64,000 bases of DNA from Anaeramoeba flamelloides (lineage: Eukaryota; Metamonada; Anaeramoebidae): assembly GCA_027625915.1 (NCBI GenBank), contig JANTQA010000047.1:14632001-14696000 (forward strand), read 5' to 3'. A program made the position numbers and the translations under genes. Shown here in pieces: positions 46,484 to 58,408 of this stretch; position 1 is the stretch's first letter; each line of letters begins with the position of its first letter. Below the pieces are notes generated by a model. That model saw only the letters and a program-made list of their open reading frames with translations, was not told where the DNA came from and did not search any database.

Positions 46484-48571
46484 TTATTTTTTTTGTTGCT
46501 GTTGTTTTTGTTGCTGCATTCTTTTTCTTTTTATTCTTTCAGCCAATTCTTTAAATCGCAATATGCATTGTCTTTTAGTTTTATTTGGTACCATTGCTGT
46601 GATTTTATCCCATCTTTTAGGCTCCTTTGGCTTGTATTTTTGTAGTCCCATTTCAAGTGCCTTTTGTTGTTCGTTTGACCAAACGTCGGAATTATTCTTT
46701 TTAGTATTGGTAGAGTTATTCTTTTTAGTATTGGTATTTTGGGTCCCATTATTTGGTGAATTTCTTTTATATTGGGTATTATAATTTATTGTGACTGAAT
46801 CCTCTGAGTCCTTTTTTTTTGCTTTATTTTTTTTAAACGTGAGTTCTTTATATTGCTCATATGCATTAATATTGTAGGCGGCAGCTTTCCCCGATCTTAT
46901 ATCTGAAATCATATCAATAACGTCCTGTTCGCTTTTGGTTTTAATTTTCGAGGCAATGATTTTGTATCTATTTCTGGTACCACTGGGGTATTGTTTATAT
47001 AACTTTGAAAGCAGTGATCTTTCCTTTGTGTTCCAAACCACCTTGACTTTATTTTTTTTGGATTGTTGCCTCTCTTGTTCTCTTTTCAATCGTTCCTGTT
47101 TCCGTTTTTCTTCCATTACTCGATCCTTTTCACGTTCCTTGGCGACTTGGGTTTCGAATAATTGTTTTACCGTCTGTAGATTTTTTTCTTTTTCTTCTTT
47201 GGACAATTGCCCTTTTTCGTTTTGCTTTAATAAATCAAATATTTTTTGATTTAATTCAATAAATTCCTCAAATTTACAATCTAAACAAATTTTTTCAAGA
47301 TCGACTCGATCGAATTTAAAAGTAAAATATTTGGACATTCTTCTTAGCTTCTTTTTGGCAACGTTCAGTTGTTGCTTTTTCTCATTTTCCTTTTTTTTTT
47401 TTAACTGTTCTTCCAATTTCTTTTTCCTTTCTTGTTCTTCCTTTTCCAATTTCTTTCGGTTTATTTTGTCACGTAACTCATCCTGCTCTTTTCTCCTCTG
47501 CTGTAAGATTTCCTTTCTTTGCTTATCTCTGATCTCTTTTTGCTCTTTATAATATTGTTTGATTCGAGGGTCGCACCTATATGACATTTCGACCAATTTC
47601 TTGATTCTTAAATTTTCCTTTTTTTTTTTTTTGGCCCTTTCTTTCATGTTCTGCTTGTTCATCCACCTTTTTTCTTCTCTATTTTCTGCGTCTTCTTCGT
47701 CGTATTTGTCCAAATAGGAAAAGTCTCTCCAGGATTTGAAATTCATCCAAAATTCATAAAATTCAAAGACCTTTTCAATGCTTGTCTTCTTGTCTCCTAA
47801 TTGCGGGGCAGCTTTGTTGTCAGACCACCTTGAATTATTTGCAAAGACATAAAAGAGCTGCGAATAAAAATTCTTGTCATTGATGTCGCTTTCATGTGGC
47901 AGGGTGTCGTCAATTTCAAGGGTCGAGTCATACGACTTTCTTCTTTCCTTGTTTCCCAGAATCTCAAACGATTGCTTGACTTCTTTAAATTTTGTAATAG
48001 CATTCAATTTGTCTTCCTTGGTGTTTGCCTTATCGGGGTGCCACTTTAAGACACACTTTCGGTAAGCCTTTCTTATTTGCTCATCAGTGGCCATCCATTT
48101 TTCCTTTTCTAATCCCAAAACCTTGTAATGATCTTTCTCATATAATTTTTTTAATTTGGATTGCGTAAATTTTTTTTTTTTTGTTCTTCGTTTTTTACGT
48201 CCTTTTGTGTCTCCAAATTTGGCTTTTAATTTTTTTGTTCTTTCATCTTCTTCAGATGAAGAAGAAGAATCGTCTGACCCAGTTTCGCTATCACTTCCGT
48301 CTGTGTGGCTCTTTTTGGCCTGTTGTTTCTTCTTGCTTTGCAACTTTTTTAATTCTTTCTCTCTCCTCAGCTCTTCTTTCCTTTGTTTTAAAGCAGTCTT
48401 CCATTTTTTTAAATTAAAGCCCTTAATGGTTCCACTCTTATACGCCTCATAAAATTCGTCAATATAGTGCCCTGCTGAATCAATAATATGTGTAACAGGT
48501 CCACACATTGGAGAAAATACTCCCAATTCTTCGTTTTCTTTTGGTGCCATTAATAAAGGTACTTGATACAT
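46484..48571 (-). CDS. DNAJC2: Zuotin/DNAJC2 (MPP11), J-domain partner of the ribosome-associated complex
   Basis: An intronless 695-codon frame from ATG 48571 to TAA. After an N-terminal segment with GPVTHIIDSAGHYIDEFYE (the counterpart of the zuotin homology start) and an acidic Ser-rich patch, the J domain spans about 147-218 with HPD at 178-180. The zuotin homology domain follows: NNSRWSDNKAAPQLGD, FYEFWMNFKSWRDFSYLD and YRCDPRIKQY. A long charged helical region of about 340-500 should contact the ribosome. Two SANT/Myb-like domains close the protein: VVWNTKERSLLSKLYKQYPS (511-560) and SDVWSNEQQKALEMGLQKY (628-681). Zuotin pairs with an atypical Hsp70 (Ssz1/HSPA14) and stimulates the nascent-chain Hsp70 at the exit tunnel. 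The SANT domains, absent from yeast zuotin but present in animals and plants, suggest a chromatin role too. Asn-rich spacing lies between the SANT domains. Confidence 0.95.
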   Translation of the reverse strand: MYQVPLLMAPKENEELGVFSPMCGPVTHIIDSAGHYIDEFYEAYKSGTIKGFNLKKWKTALKQRKEELRREKELKKLQSKKKQQAKKSHTDGSDSETGSDDSSSSSEEDERTKKLKAKFGDTKGRKKRRTKKKKFTQSKLKKLYEKDHYKVLGLEKEKWMATDEQIRKAYRKCVLKWHPDKANTKEDKLNAITKFKEVKQSFEILGNKERRKSYDSTLEIDDTLPHESDINDKNFYSQLFYVFANNSRWSDNKAAPQLGDKKTSIEKVFEFYEFWMNFKSWRDFSYLDKYDEEDAENREEKRWMNKQNMKERAKKKKKENLRIKKLVEMSYRCDPRIKQYYKEQKEIRDKQRKEILQQRRKEQDELRDKINRKKLEKEEQERKKKLEEQLKKKKENEKKQQLNVAKKKLRRMSKYFTFKFDRVDLEKICLDCKFEEFIELNQKIFDLLKQNEKGQLSKEEKEKNLQTVKQLFETQVAKEREKDRVMEEKRKQERLKREQERQQSKKNKVKVVWNTKERSLLSKLYKQYPSGTRNRYKIIASKIKTKSEQDVIDMISDIRSGKAAAYNINAYEQYKELTFKKNKAKKKDSEDSVTINYNTQYKRNSPNNGTQNTNTKKNNSTNTKKNNSDVWSNEQQKALEMGLQKYKPKEPKRWDKITAMVPNKTKRQCILRFKELAERIKRKRMQQQKQQQQKK

Positions 48572-51500
48572 CTTTGGTTTTTTGCTGTATTAAAGAATCG
48601 GTTATCTTTTGATCAAGATAAGATTTGTGATTAAAATTGTAAAAATAAATGTTAAAAAAAAAATGAGATTTTTTAAAAGTAACAAGAATATTTAGTAAAA
48701 TGTTATTGAATTTTTTTTAAATTGGATCATTTTTATTGAGTTAGAAACTTGTTTGGTTTTTTTTTAGGGTCAGTTTGAACAATATTTTTCATTTTTAGAA
48801 ATTACATCATTTCGATTTTAATTTTAAGGTTTATTGAATTTAATATCTTTTGAGGTTTTTTCATCTTTGTATTTTTGGTAAGGTATTTTAGTAAATTAAA
48901 AGGACGACATTATTCGATAAAAAAAACTTTTTTATGATCTTGGTGTAAAAATATGAGGACTAATAAAGTTTTTCAAATAATTAAGAAATTCAAAGTTTGA
49001 TCTTTTTCTAAAAGAAAAACTCTTTTGATGATTTGTTTTATAACCAAAACATAGATCAAAAAGATTTAACAGATTGGTTTAATTAAGATTATTTTGCATT
49101 TTATATTTTATTCAAAGTGTATTTGAAACATATCTTTCAAATTTTACGAATGTCCACCTTTGAAACTATTTGAACACTTCTTCTTTATAAACAATAAAAA
49201 AAAAAAAAAAAATACTTCTTTTAGGATCTTGACAACTCACTCACACAGATCAATGATAAGTTTTCAAATAAAAAATTTTCATTTTCAGTCTCACATTTCC
49301 TTTTCTAAAGATATCTCATTGCTTACATCGTGATATAAACTATGGTTAATTACCAGTAAAAAGATCGAAATTTTCATTCAGTTTTTAAAAAAAATCATCC
49401 TAATAATGAAAATAAATCATCAAAAGACTCAATTCTAAAAGGTGAATTAATAATTCAAGATTATTTAAAGAATTAAAAATTTGAAAGGTTACATGTTTTA
49501 AAATCATTTTTTGCTTTTATATAAGATTATTTTTTATTTTAACTTTTTTGGCTTGTTTTTTTATAACTTATTTTCTCTGTTATTGTGATAATTTGGCGTA
49601 CTCTCCCCATAAATAATCCAGAATTCAATTATTTTAAGCTTGAATTTTTTGAAAGGGGGTTTTAAGTCTAGTATATTGGGCAATTTTACAAGTTCTCCAA
49701 TAATCATAAGTACAATAAGTATTTTTTTAAAAAACAAATATATTTGTTGGTTAAAAAAACATTTTTATTTCGAAACATCTTTGAATTGTTAAAAAATACT
49801 TAAAAAAATATTTCAAATTACTTTTTATTAATAATATCCAGATGAAAATTGATATTTTTATCAAATATTTTCATGTGCTGTGACATCGTGATTGTGTATG
49901 TTTTAGTCTTACATTGGGGAGAAAATAATAATTATTTTTTGGAAAGGCCATTTTGATCTTTTATTGGATATAAAATATGGATATAATGAATTATATGTAT
50001 TTAAAGTTCAATATTACATTTATTATGTTTATTTTGAATAATTATTGAATGGGAAGATGATATCAAGATCGTTTTTGATGGTTTTCTTTAATGTTTTTTT
50101 TTTTTAAAAAAAATTAATAATTTTTAATCCTGATTATTAAAGACTTTGTAATCTACAAGTATAAAATATATCCACTGGTAATTATTTCCTTTCAATATCA
50201 ATTATTTTGTAGATAATTTACCTTTTCAAAAAAAAAAAAAACATGTGATAAGGTCAAACGTACCATAAAGGATAATTTGAAGGAATCTCATTTTTGTGAA
50301 CAATTAAAATAATTGTTTTTACATGGATTATTATTTAAATCCTATTTTTTTCGAATTGCCAAGTTATTATATCAATCAAATTTTTCATTTAAGAGAACAC
50401 AATTTAAAAGTTGGTAATTTTTTTTATTGATCAAACCAATATTCAATTTAAATGGTATTTTTTTCAACTGGACAACTTTAAAAAAAAAAAAAAAAATACA
50501 TCATTCATATCAAAAGAATTATTGAATTTTGTTTTGATTTATTGACGAATTTTATCTCCTTATATTCAATAAAAAAAACAACTGAAGGTAAATTTTCGTT
50601 TCTGGATCTATCTTTGAAATGTATGGTTCTCTGGAAAGAAAATAATTTGGATATTATCAACTTTATTAAGATTAAATTTTTAGTTATCATCAATAAAGCA
50701 CTTTTTTTATATATAAAAAAAGAGTAATAAAGGAAATATATTTTTTTAACCTTTTATCGATTCTAAAATTGTCAAACAGTTAATTAATAATAATTGTTTA
50801 TAAGAATTACATTTTTCCTAGTTTTATATTGTAGAAAAAGTCTAATATCAATTTTGACTTTTTTTTTTAATCAATCACACAATTTAATTTAAATTTAACC
50901 ATCTTCCTGAGAATTTAACTTTTGAGGATAAAATACACATAAAAAAAAATTATTCTCAGTTTTGTGTTTCAACTAATTTTTTCAAATCATTTTTCATTAT
51001 TTCTTTGTCTCTAAATTTTGAATTTTATTAATTTTTGGAAATTTTTTTTTTTACTTTTCCTCTATTTAGAAATCAGATTACCAATTTTTTACATTTCTAA
51101 AAACAGTTTAATAGTTTTGTAAACTACTATATCATAAGAATTTTTTTAAAATTGGGGTAGGAAACAAAACAAATGTTTAAATTAATTTAGTATTAGACAA
51201 TAAACCAGATTATTAGATATATTTTATCCAGGAAAAAAAATCAATTTATTTCTATGAAAATGAAGATTTTTTCAGTGAAAAAAAACTTATTCACAAAAGG
51301 TTTATATCGATGAGAAGTCATATATCAGTACAAAAAGAGTTTTTTATTTATAACTAAAAAATATCTGCCGTTATTTGAATGTATTTAAGTAAATAAGTAA
51401 TATTTTTTCTTTCCCAGGTGATATTTATAGTACCTAGAAAGTGAAAATATTTTTCATTTCGGAAACAATAAATCAAATTTTCAGAATTATTTATCATAGA

Positions 51501-52507
51501 AGTGATAATAATCTTATATGAAAAAAAAAATAAATAAAAATCCTGAAATTTTTTTTATTCTTTTTGAACAAAATTAGCTAGACAAATTGTATAATTCTTA
51601 ATAAAAGATATACAATTAATTAACGACATTAAAAAAAAGTTTTGTTTAGACTAAAAATTTTTTTGAGTGGTTATTCCTTCATCCCTTTTAAAAGTATTAA
51701 AATAAATTACATACAATAAAACTAGAGATTTTAAATATCAAATATTTAAAATAAATTAATAAAAGGTTAAATTATGATTAAGAGTAAAATTCACATTTCA
51801 TCTATTTCCATGTTTCTTCTTTATTTAATATTTTGAAACTTTTGCAGACAATTCAACCAATTAAAAGAAAGAATAAAAAACAAATTTGAAAATAATTATT
51901 ATACTCTGAATTAGTGGTTTCTTATTAAATAAAGATCCTTCTAATAGAAATAACCAATATAAATAATCTGAGAAAATTGGTTATTATTTATCATTTTTTT
52001 TTAGCTTTGATTACCAAGAAATTACTGAATTTGTCCCATTTAGATGTAAAACTCTCATATTTGTATTATTATTATTAATCTTCTTTAAAAGTAAAGAATT
52101 GAAAGTGTAGCTGTTTTAAAAAGGTGTGGACTCGAAGTTTTATAAGTAGGGCTTAAAACTGTCTAATCCATATGTTTTAATCAGTTCAGTCAACATCTAA
52201 CAAAATTTGTGATAGACACTTTTCTAAACCAGCTTTATAACAATTAATTTGAATTATTTCTAATTCCCAGATCAATAGTAAATTAGTTTTTGAAAAAAGA
52301 AAAGTAATTAATTATTTGGTATTAAAAATTTTGAATCAAAAATTTGGTTCTTTCAACAAATTTTTATATGAAATTTTAACTTTCTTTTAATTTCTTTGTC
52401 ACAGCCAAATAATTAGGAAAAAAATAAATACTTTACACTTTTATTAGCAATGTAAAAAATCTAAAAAATGATTTCGAAAAAAGATGAAATTCTTGTGTGA
52501 TTTTATT
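48572..52507. other. Intergenic between DNAJC2 and the bZIP gene
   Basis: Four kilobases of AT-rich sequence, including the DNAJC2 5' flank. A frame at 50542-50727 plus (containing EGKFSFLDLSLK) is too short to assign. No inverted repeat or known repeat family was identified by eye. Confidence 0.4.
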
Positions 52508-53839
52508 TTAAGAAATAATTGTAAAGGGTCTCGGAACGAAATGGTTATAATTCTGGAGATTGAGAAAAGCTTTTAAAAAATTTTGGATAAACAATTGGTG
52601 AAAATAAAAAAGGAATGAAATAAAAAAATGATCAATAAAAAAAATTGAAGTGATTAATGAATTCAACGTTTCGCGCATTTGCAAAGTAAAATCATTGTGA
52701 AAGAAATTACATTTACAAATGCTTAATTTGGTAGAATTTTGGCGGTAATATAAAATGGCAATGAAAGCGGATTCAGTTTCTTCTTCTTCGTCCTCGTCAT
52801 CGTCACTGCCCTCTGATCCGGTTTGACTTTGTTGGGAGCAATTTGTTATTGAAACCTCGACAGAATCATTTTGGCTGCACGTTGAGAAATCGCTATTCTG
52901 TTGCATTTGCTCAGATGCTTGTTCGATTGTTTGTAAAAATTTGGATCCTGTTTGCTTGGCATAACTCTTTTTGACTTTTTGTGCCTTTGTTGACGTTGAC
53001 GTTGATGTTGATGCTGTGGTGGATTTTTGTTTTTGTTTCTGTTTTTGCTTATTTTTTTTATTGTTCGTAGTTTGATTTGTTTTTGTTTCTGTCGCCGATT
53101 TTTGTTTAAGGTTTAATAGTTTTCGAAGCCTTTGGATTTCTGATCTTAAATTATAGTTTTCTTCATGGCTAAAATTGAGTTGCTTGGTTAAGTCGTTGTT
53201 TTGGATTTTCAATTGCTTTGTTTCATTTTCTAAATTATTTAAATATTGCTTCTTTCGCATTCTACTACTTCTAGCATTAATCCTATTTCGTTCCATGGTT
53301 CTTCGTTTCTTTTCTCTGGAATCAAGTGATAGGCCTCTGCACGCTAGGGATTTTAGTGTTTGTTTATTTCTTAAATAATGCTTATTTTTGCCAACAACAT
53401 AATTTTTTGTTTTCTTTTTTTTCTTTTTTTTGATAATCACAACACCTCGGTGGATAGGTGTTCTTTTCCTTTTGTTCTCTTCTTGTTCTTCTTCTTGTCC
53501 TTGTTCTTGCTCATGTTCTTGTTCTTTTTCTAATTGTTTTTCTTTTTGGTGTTCTTTTTCCTTTGTCCTTTTTGGTTGATCTTTTACTTGGACGTTATCC
53601 TTTTCGATCGTTTCGTAATTAAACTTAATGTTTAAAAAACCTTCGTTAAGGGGTGAAGAAATTAGTTCGTCCATAATATCAACTTGAAGATCTTCATCAG
53701 AAGGGAATTTGTTTTCTGAATTCGTGAAAATATAGGGATCAAAGTTCATTTCATAAGTGTTTGCTGAAAAAAAAGGATCTTCAAAAACCGATTGATCAGA
53801 ATCAAATAATTGTGAACGTTTGTTGGAGATATTCTTCAT
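52508..53839 (-). CDS. bZIP transcription factor
   Basis: ATG 53839 to TAA gives 443 residues. The basic region is at about 175-198 (EKKRRTMERNRINARSSRMR), including the N-x-x-A-x-x-S-R contact pattern. The leucine zipper follows with heptad positions L203, L210, L217, S224, L231 and L238. N-terminal of it lie an acidic region (possible activation domain) and Gln/Glu/Lys-rich repeats. After it come Lys/Gln- and Ser/Thr-rich spacers, then an acidic run SDDDEDEEEETE. The last 80 residues are unlike the rest: a hydrophobic stretch, FFIDHFFISFLFYFHQLF, could span a membrane, as in ATF6/CREB3 or plant bZIP28 types. Alternatively, true splicing may remove this tail. The protein should bind DNA as a dimer in the nucleus. 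The subfamily is not resolved. Confidence 0.88.
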   Translation of the reverse strand: MKNISNKRSQLFDSDQSVFEDPFFSANTYEMNFDPYIFTNSENKFPSDEDLQVDIMDELISSPLNEGFLNIKFNYETIEKDNVQVKDQPKRTKEKEHQKEKQLEKEQEHEQEQGQEEEQEENKRKRTPIHRGVVIIKKKKKKKTKNYVVGKNKHYLRNKQTLKSLACRGLSLDSREKKRRTMERNRINARSSRMRKKQYLNNLENETKQLKIQNNDLTKQLNFSHEENYNLRSEIQRLRKLLNLKQKSATETKTNQTTNNKKNKQKQKQKQKSTTASTSTSTSTKAQKVKKSYAKQTGSKFLQTIEQASEQMQQNSDFSTCSQNDSVEVSITNCSQQSQTGSEGSDDDEDEEEETESAFIAILYYRQNSTKLSICKCNFFHNDFTLQMRETLNSLITSIFFIDHFFISFLFYFHQLFIQNFLKAFLNLQNYNHFVPRPFTIIS

Positions 53840-55149
53840 TGGTGAAGTTATCCAAGAGGCGTTCTTGGATATGGTTTTTTACTGTTCTAGATATTCTTTG
53901 AAAAAGAAAAATAAAAAATTATTTTGTTTTTGTTTTTGTTTTGGTGAGAAAAAAGTTTTTGATTTATTCGAAAAAAAAAAAAAAATTAAAAAGGTTAAAA
54001 ACTTACAGAATTTGTTTCACAAACTCTAAGATCAAACCCAGTAGGTCAAAATTTTTTTAAATTTAACCAAGAAAGCTAAAATTTAAAAAAAATGAAGAAT
54101 AAAAATAAAAAATGACAAAACATTCTCTTCAAATTTTTTATTTTTATGACGTGTTAATTACAAAATTCTGTTGAAGATTTAGTAAATTGTTTTTTATAGA
54201 GATGGTTGGTTTGATCTAACTTTTCAAAAAAATATGATCCTATTAAGAAACAATCAACCTTTTCAGAATATAAGTTCAAGGAAAACTTATAATAAATTTC
54301 TTGTAATCTAACACCTTCAAGGATTTTAATTGTTATGAAAAATGAATAAAAACTCCAATTGTGAGGAAAGCTGTTTTGATGGAGGATAAAAAAAAACTAA
54401 ATTGATCTTGAAAAAATTTTTCATTTATAATTTTTTGACAAAGCCAATTCCTTTTTTTAAATGAACCTAATGTCTAATAATCAAAAATTAATTTCAATTT
54501 ATATTTAACTAACCTCAAAGGGGAAAAAATGATGAATTTATCCAAAATTTTTGGCTTGGAAAAGAGTTTTAGAATACTACCGATCAAAAAGCCTTCAACA
54601 AAAGATCAATATTTTACTACAACCAAAGAACACAAACTATGTTTATCATTCGAAGGTGTTCGAATCATAAAAATGCTATAATTTGGTTTTTTTTTATCCT
54701 CCATCAAAACAGATTTCCTCCCAATTGGAGTTTTTATTCATTTCTTTTGAATTGGATAAACAACTTTTTAGTTTTTGACTTGTTTCTATTATAAAACAGA
54801 TTTTGCCCACTCAAAAGTGTTTTAAATGAAGAATAATAATCATAAAAATCTATTCAACAATTGAGTAAGACATTACATGAACAATTTTTTTAAGTTAAAT
54901 TCAATTAAATAAAGAAACAAAACTATTTTACTTTCTCTTTATTTCTGCAATTTCTGAAAAATTTATGTTCTGTTAGGGTATTAGTTACACTGATTTATTT
55001 TTACTACTGATAAATTCAAGCACTTGTGATAAACTTTTTATTCAATTTCCTTTTTGTAAATCTAGGTGTTCAATTTTCAAACAGTTCTTTAGAACTTACT
55101 ATATAGAAGATCAACTAATTTTACAAAGTTAATTCAGATTTAAAGCATT
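53840..55149. other. 5' flank of the bZIP gene and intergenic sequence
   Basis: Presumed promoter of the minus-strand bZIP gene, then AT-rich sequence with the inverted-repeat element J at 54330-54755. No gene was recognised. Confidence 0.4.
54330..54755. repeat. Inverted-repeat element, family J (about 425 bp)
   Basis: The arms match over about 55 bp: left AATGAATAAAAACTCCAATT and CTGTTTTGATGGAGGATAAA, right their complements at 54690-54750. The middle is AT-rich and non-coding. The target duplication was not determined. Confidence 0.75.
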
Positions 55150-56335
55150 ATAATACTTTATTCAAATCTAAGGGAAAAAATTTGTAAAATGGAAAATGTA
55201 GTAAAAATTTTCAGACACTTACAGTCAAATCTAAAACCCGGAAATTTCTGAAACCCGGTAATTCCATTTTTCTGATCAATTGTAAATATTAGTAAAATGT
55301 CAAAAATATACTCCCATATTACAGATAAATAACCCAATTACCCAGCAACTTATAACCGTTCCAATTGGGTTATTGGTTAAATATTCTGAATCCATTAATT
55401 TTAACTCTTTTGTGAATTCAGAAATCGAAAAAATCCAAAATTTGTAAAATTAATTGAGAACATTTCTGAAAATGAAAATCCACTTTTAATTTTAAATTTT
55501 GAAATAAAAAACATTTTCATACTTTTAAAAGATTTGACAGAATTTTAATTTGAGAGAGGTGTTTGATAATTGTAAATTTTCATGAAATTATTAAAACCAT
55601 TTTGGAAAAAAATAAATCCACTAAGGTTACCAATAGAAATTTAAAATTTTGAAAAAATTATTAAAAGAAAGATATAAAGTAAATAAAACTCTTATTTCAT
55701 AAATGTAATAACAAAATAATTCTTATAAAGATGATTCAAAATAAATTTAGAATTTATCTAAAGGGAAAATCGCAATAAATTTGATTTTCAATTTTCAGTA
55801 ATGTTCTCAATTAATTTTACAAATTTTGGATTTTTTCGATTTCTGAATTCACAAAAGAGTTAAAATTAATGGATTCAGAATATTTAACCAATACTCCAAT
55901 TGGAAAGGTTATAAGTCGCTGGGTTATTGGGTTATTTGTCTGTAAAATGGAAGTATATTTTTGACATTTTACTAATATTTACAATTGATCAGAAAAATGG
56001 AATTACCGGGTTTCAGAAATTTCCGGGTTTTTGTTTTGACAGTTATTTGAATTTATCAGTATTATTTTCCAAAAAAAAATGAAAATTTTTAGTTCACATT
56101 TCAAAATATTTTTATAGTTTATCAGTCGAAAGAAAACCCAAAGATCTTTACACCATTGTTTAGGAATGATATTTTTAGACTGTAAATTAAACTTCCTTAG
56201 ATAACTCTAAGACTTAATTTTTATTCGGTTAATTTGATTGTTGCAGTTATAATTAATATTCATTTTGGAACTTGATATAAAAATTTTCATTAATTAATGG
56301 GTAATAACAGTATTCCCAAAGGTGATAGAGTAATT
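55150..56335 (-). repeat. Dispersed repeat family C, copy C2, interrupted by foldback B1
   Basis: Positions 56046-56312 match the reverse complement of 7636-7893. The sequence left of B1 (55170-55221, TTGTAAAATGGAAAAT and GTAAAAATTTTCA) continues the match to the reverse of 7900-7980. So B1 split an older family C copy. No coding potential, except the short shared word at 56320-56341. Confidence 0.55.
55222..56042. mobile_element. Foldback element B1 (821 bp) with arms of about 265 bp
   Basis: The left end CAGTCAAATCTAAAACCCGG and right end (complement of CTGTCAAAACAAAAACCCGG) begin long arms, 55222-55490 and 55778-56042, that are strongly complementary, with landmarks AACCCGGTAATTCCATTTTT and TGGATTCAGAATATTTAACC. 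Both sides are flanked by TTA (55219-55221, 56043-56045), a 3-bp duplication. Non-coding loop. Non-autonomous transposon inferred. Confidence 0.85.
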
Positions 56336-56342
56336 ATTTACA

Positions 56343-57469
56343 CAACAGTAGATCAAACCATAAACTTAATTTCAAAAATAGGGGCAAATTTTTGATTGAA
56401 AAAAAATTGTAGTTTCTCATTTAGTGAATACCAAAACTCAACCCAGAAAAATCAGAACTTAAAACTAAAAAATAACTGTCTAAAACACCCTTTTCTGTTT
56501 TAATTATTATTTCTAATAAAAGAATAGAGAAAAGAAACCCATAAAGAAAAAAATAAATCTGACCCTATTTTTGAAATGATTTTTCATCTTAAAATTATCC
56601 ATTTAAGATTCACCATTGCTTCCAAGAACCTTTTGAAACAACTTTCCATCAGAGTTATCAGATTTTTACTATTTACCCATTTGGTATCAACCCAAACTTT
56701 CCTTGATACCTTTTTCAAGATAAAAAGAATCTCAACAAAAGAAAGAAAAAGAAAAAGAAAAAGAAAAGAAAGTGAAAACAAAACCAATTTTTTGAATGTA
56801 CAACAAAGAACTCAAAGATAAAATGAATACGATCACATTCATCACATTGTCTCCAAATGAAAGAGAAAAGAAGATCTTATTTGATCTTGCTATTTCTTCA
56901 CTTTTCAAGGAACCATTGTAACTCATTAAAGCAAATTTGGTTGATACTTGTTTTCGAAGCAAACACTTCTTGGGTGTTTTACTTTTTTTGAATTTTACAA
57001 TCCCTTTCTCCAATGCTAATTAATCTCATCTCTTGAATATTAACGGTTTTCAAAAATGTTCTTGTTCATTCAACATAAAAATAAAAATATGGAATCATTT
57101 TGAAAGAAAAATTGCAAAAAAATGAATTCAACTTTGGGAAATTTTTATTAAAAGAAGATTGTTTCTTGATATTAAATATTTAATAATGACTTTTAAAAGA
57201 TATTGGGTTCAGAATATTTGGTTAACACAACACACATACCAATAATTTAGAAAATACTAATGATGACCCTATTTTTGAAATTTAGCTTATTATAAATCTT
57301 ATTTAACAATAAATTATTACATTTTTTACTAATTATCATAATTAAAAATTTGTTATATACGAAAATTTTTTTAATTCCTTTTCTAAAACTAAAAATATAA
57401 ACTTCAAAATAATAATATTATAGTGTTTAATTATTAAGATTTAGATGTCCCAAAAATAAATATATTTTA
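56343..57469. other. Intergenic AT-rich stretch
   Basis: A region at about 56560-57010 has less monotonous base usage, with frames on both strands (56584-56787 minus, 56732-57013 minus). None is recognised or continuous enough to call. A GA-rich run lies at 56740-56775. Confidence 0.35.
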
Positions 57470-57786
57470 ATTTTTTATTTTCAAAGATTTACTTTCAATA
57501 ACCATCAACATAAAAACATAAAGAATGATTTTTTTTGTTCTATTTTGATATAATTGGCTGTAATAACAATATATTTTCCTATTGATGAAAATAATTTATC
57601 AAAATAATCTAGTGGTTAATTATAAATTTTTTTCAAAAAATAATTTTTTTAGTGACTAATCTACTTTTTGTGACAAATTTAAGAAAGATATTATACAAAT
57701 TTAAAGTCTAAATATTGATGATTTAAACTATTTAATTTGTGGTGAAATGCAGATTTTTTTCTGAAATTGTTCAATTTTTTACTAAA

Positions 57787-58408
57787 CATTATGGAAAAAT
57801 ACAGTCAGTTGCTCTTTTACGGTACAAACTTTCAACGAAATTTAAGGCACAATAAAGATCTCAAATTAAAGCACAAAATTTTGATTCTAGTAAAATAAAT
57901 TGTAAAAAAAAAAATTACAAAATTTGTGCCTTAATTTGAGATTATTTTGTACCTTAAATTTCGTTGAAAGTTTGTACCTTAAAAGTCGAACTGACTGTAG
58001 TGAAAAAGGAAAAAAAGTGAAAACACAATTTTTAATTGGGAACCTTACTGAAAATGAAAAGTAAAATCAATAAAAAGAAGAAACCAATTAACTTCAAATT
58101 ATAACCCATTATATTATTTTCAATCAACCAAATAAATACAATTTAAATCTACTTCATTTATCGAAATTGTTCAAGTTGTTTTGGAGATCCCAAAAATCGT
58201 CAATTTTGTCAACAAATTTTTAATAATTGATCAATCAAAGAAAAGCCGATACCAAAAGATAGTATTAAAAATACTGTTATTGTACTGAATCCTTCATTTT
58301 GTATCTTTATTTATTTATTTATTCTTTTTTTAATTGATCTTACTTTGAATTTTCAGTAAGGCTCCCATTTAAAAATCGTGTTGAACTTTTTTCCAAAACA
58401 GCAAAACA
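57787..58408. mobile_element. MITE family D, copy D2, interrupted by A2
   Basis: From 58000 to 58400 this copy is strongly similar to D1 (shared GTAAAATCAATAAAAAGAAG and AATTGATCAATCAAAGAAAA). Its left terminus ATGGAAAAATA resumes after A2 as GTGAAAAAGGAAAAAAAG, aligning with the D1 terminus GTGGAAAAAAAGTG. The right terminus is degraded. Confidence 0.75.
57802..57997. mobile_element. MITE family A, copy A2 (196 bp)
   Basis: A near-palindrome beginning CAGTCAGTTGCTCTTTTACG and ending with the complement of CAGTCAGTTCGACTTTTAAG, flanked by TA on both sides (57800-57801, 57998-57999). It was inserted at a TA in the left end of D2. Confidence 0.88.

Noticed and set aside
50542-50727. Short frame with EGKFSFLDLSLK, faintly like a Penelope-type reverse-transcriptase tail
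   Set aside because: Only one weak motif over about 60 codons, no catalytic motifs nearby, and an equally long frame on the other strand.
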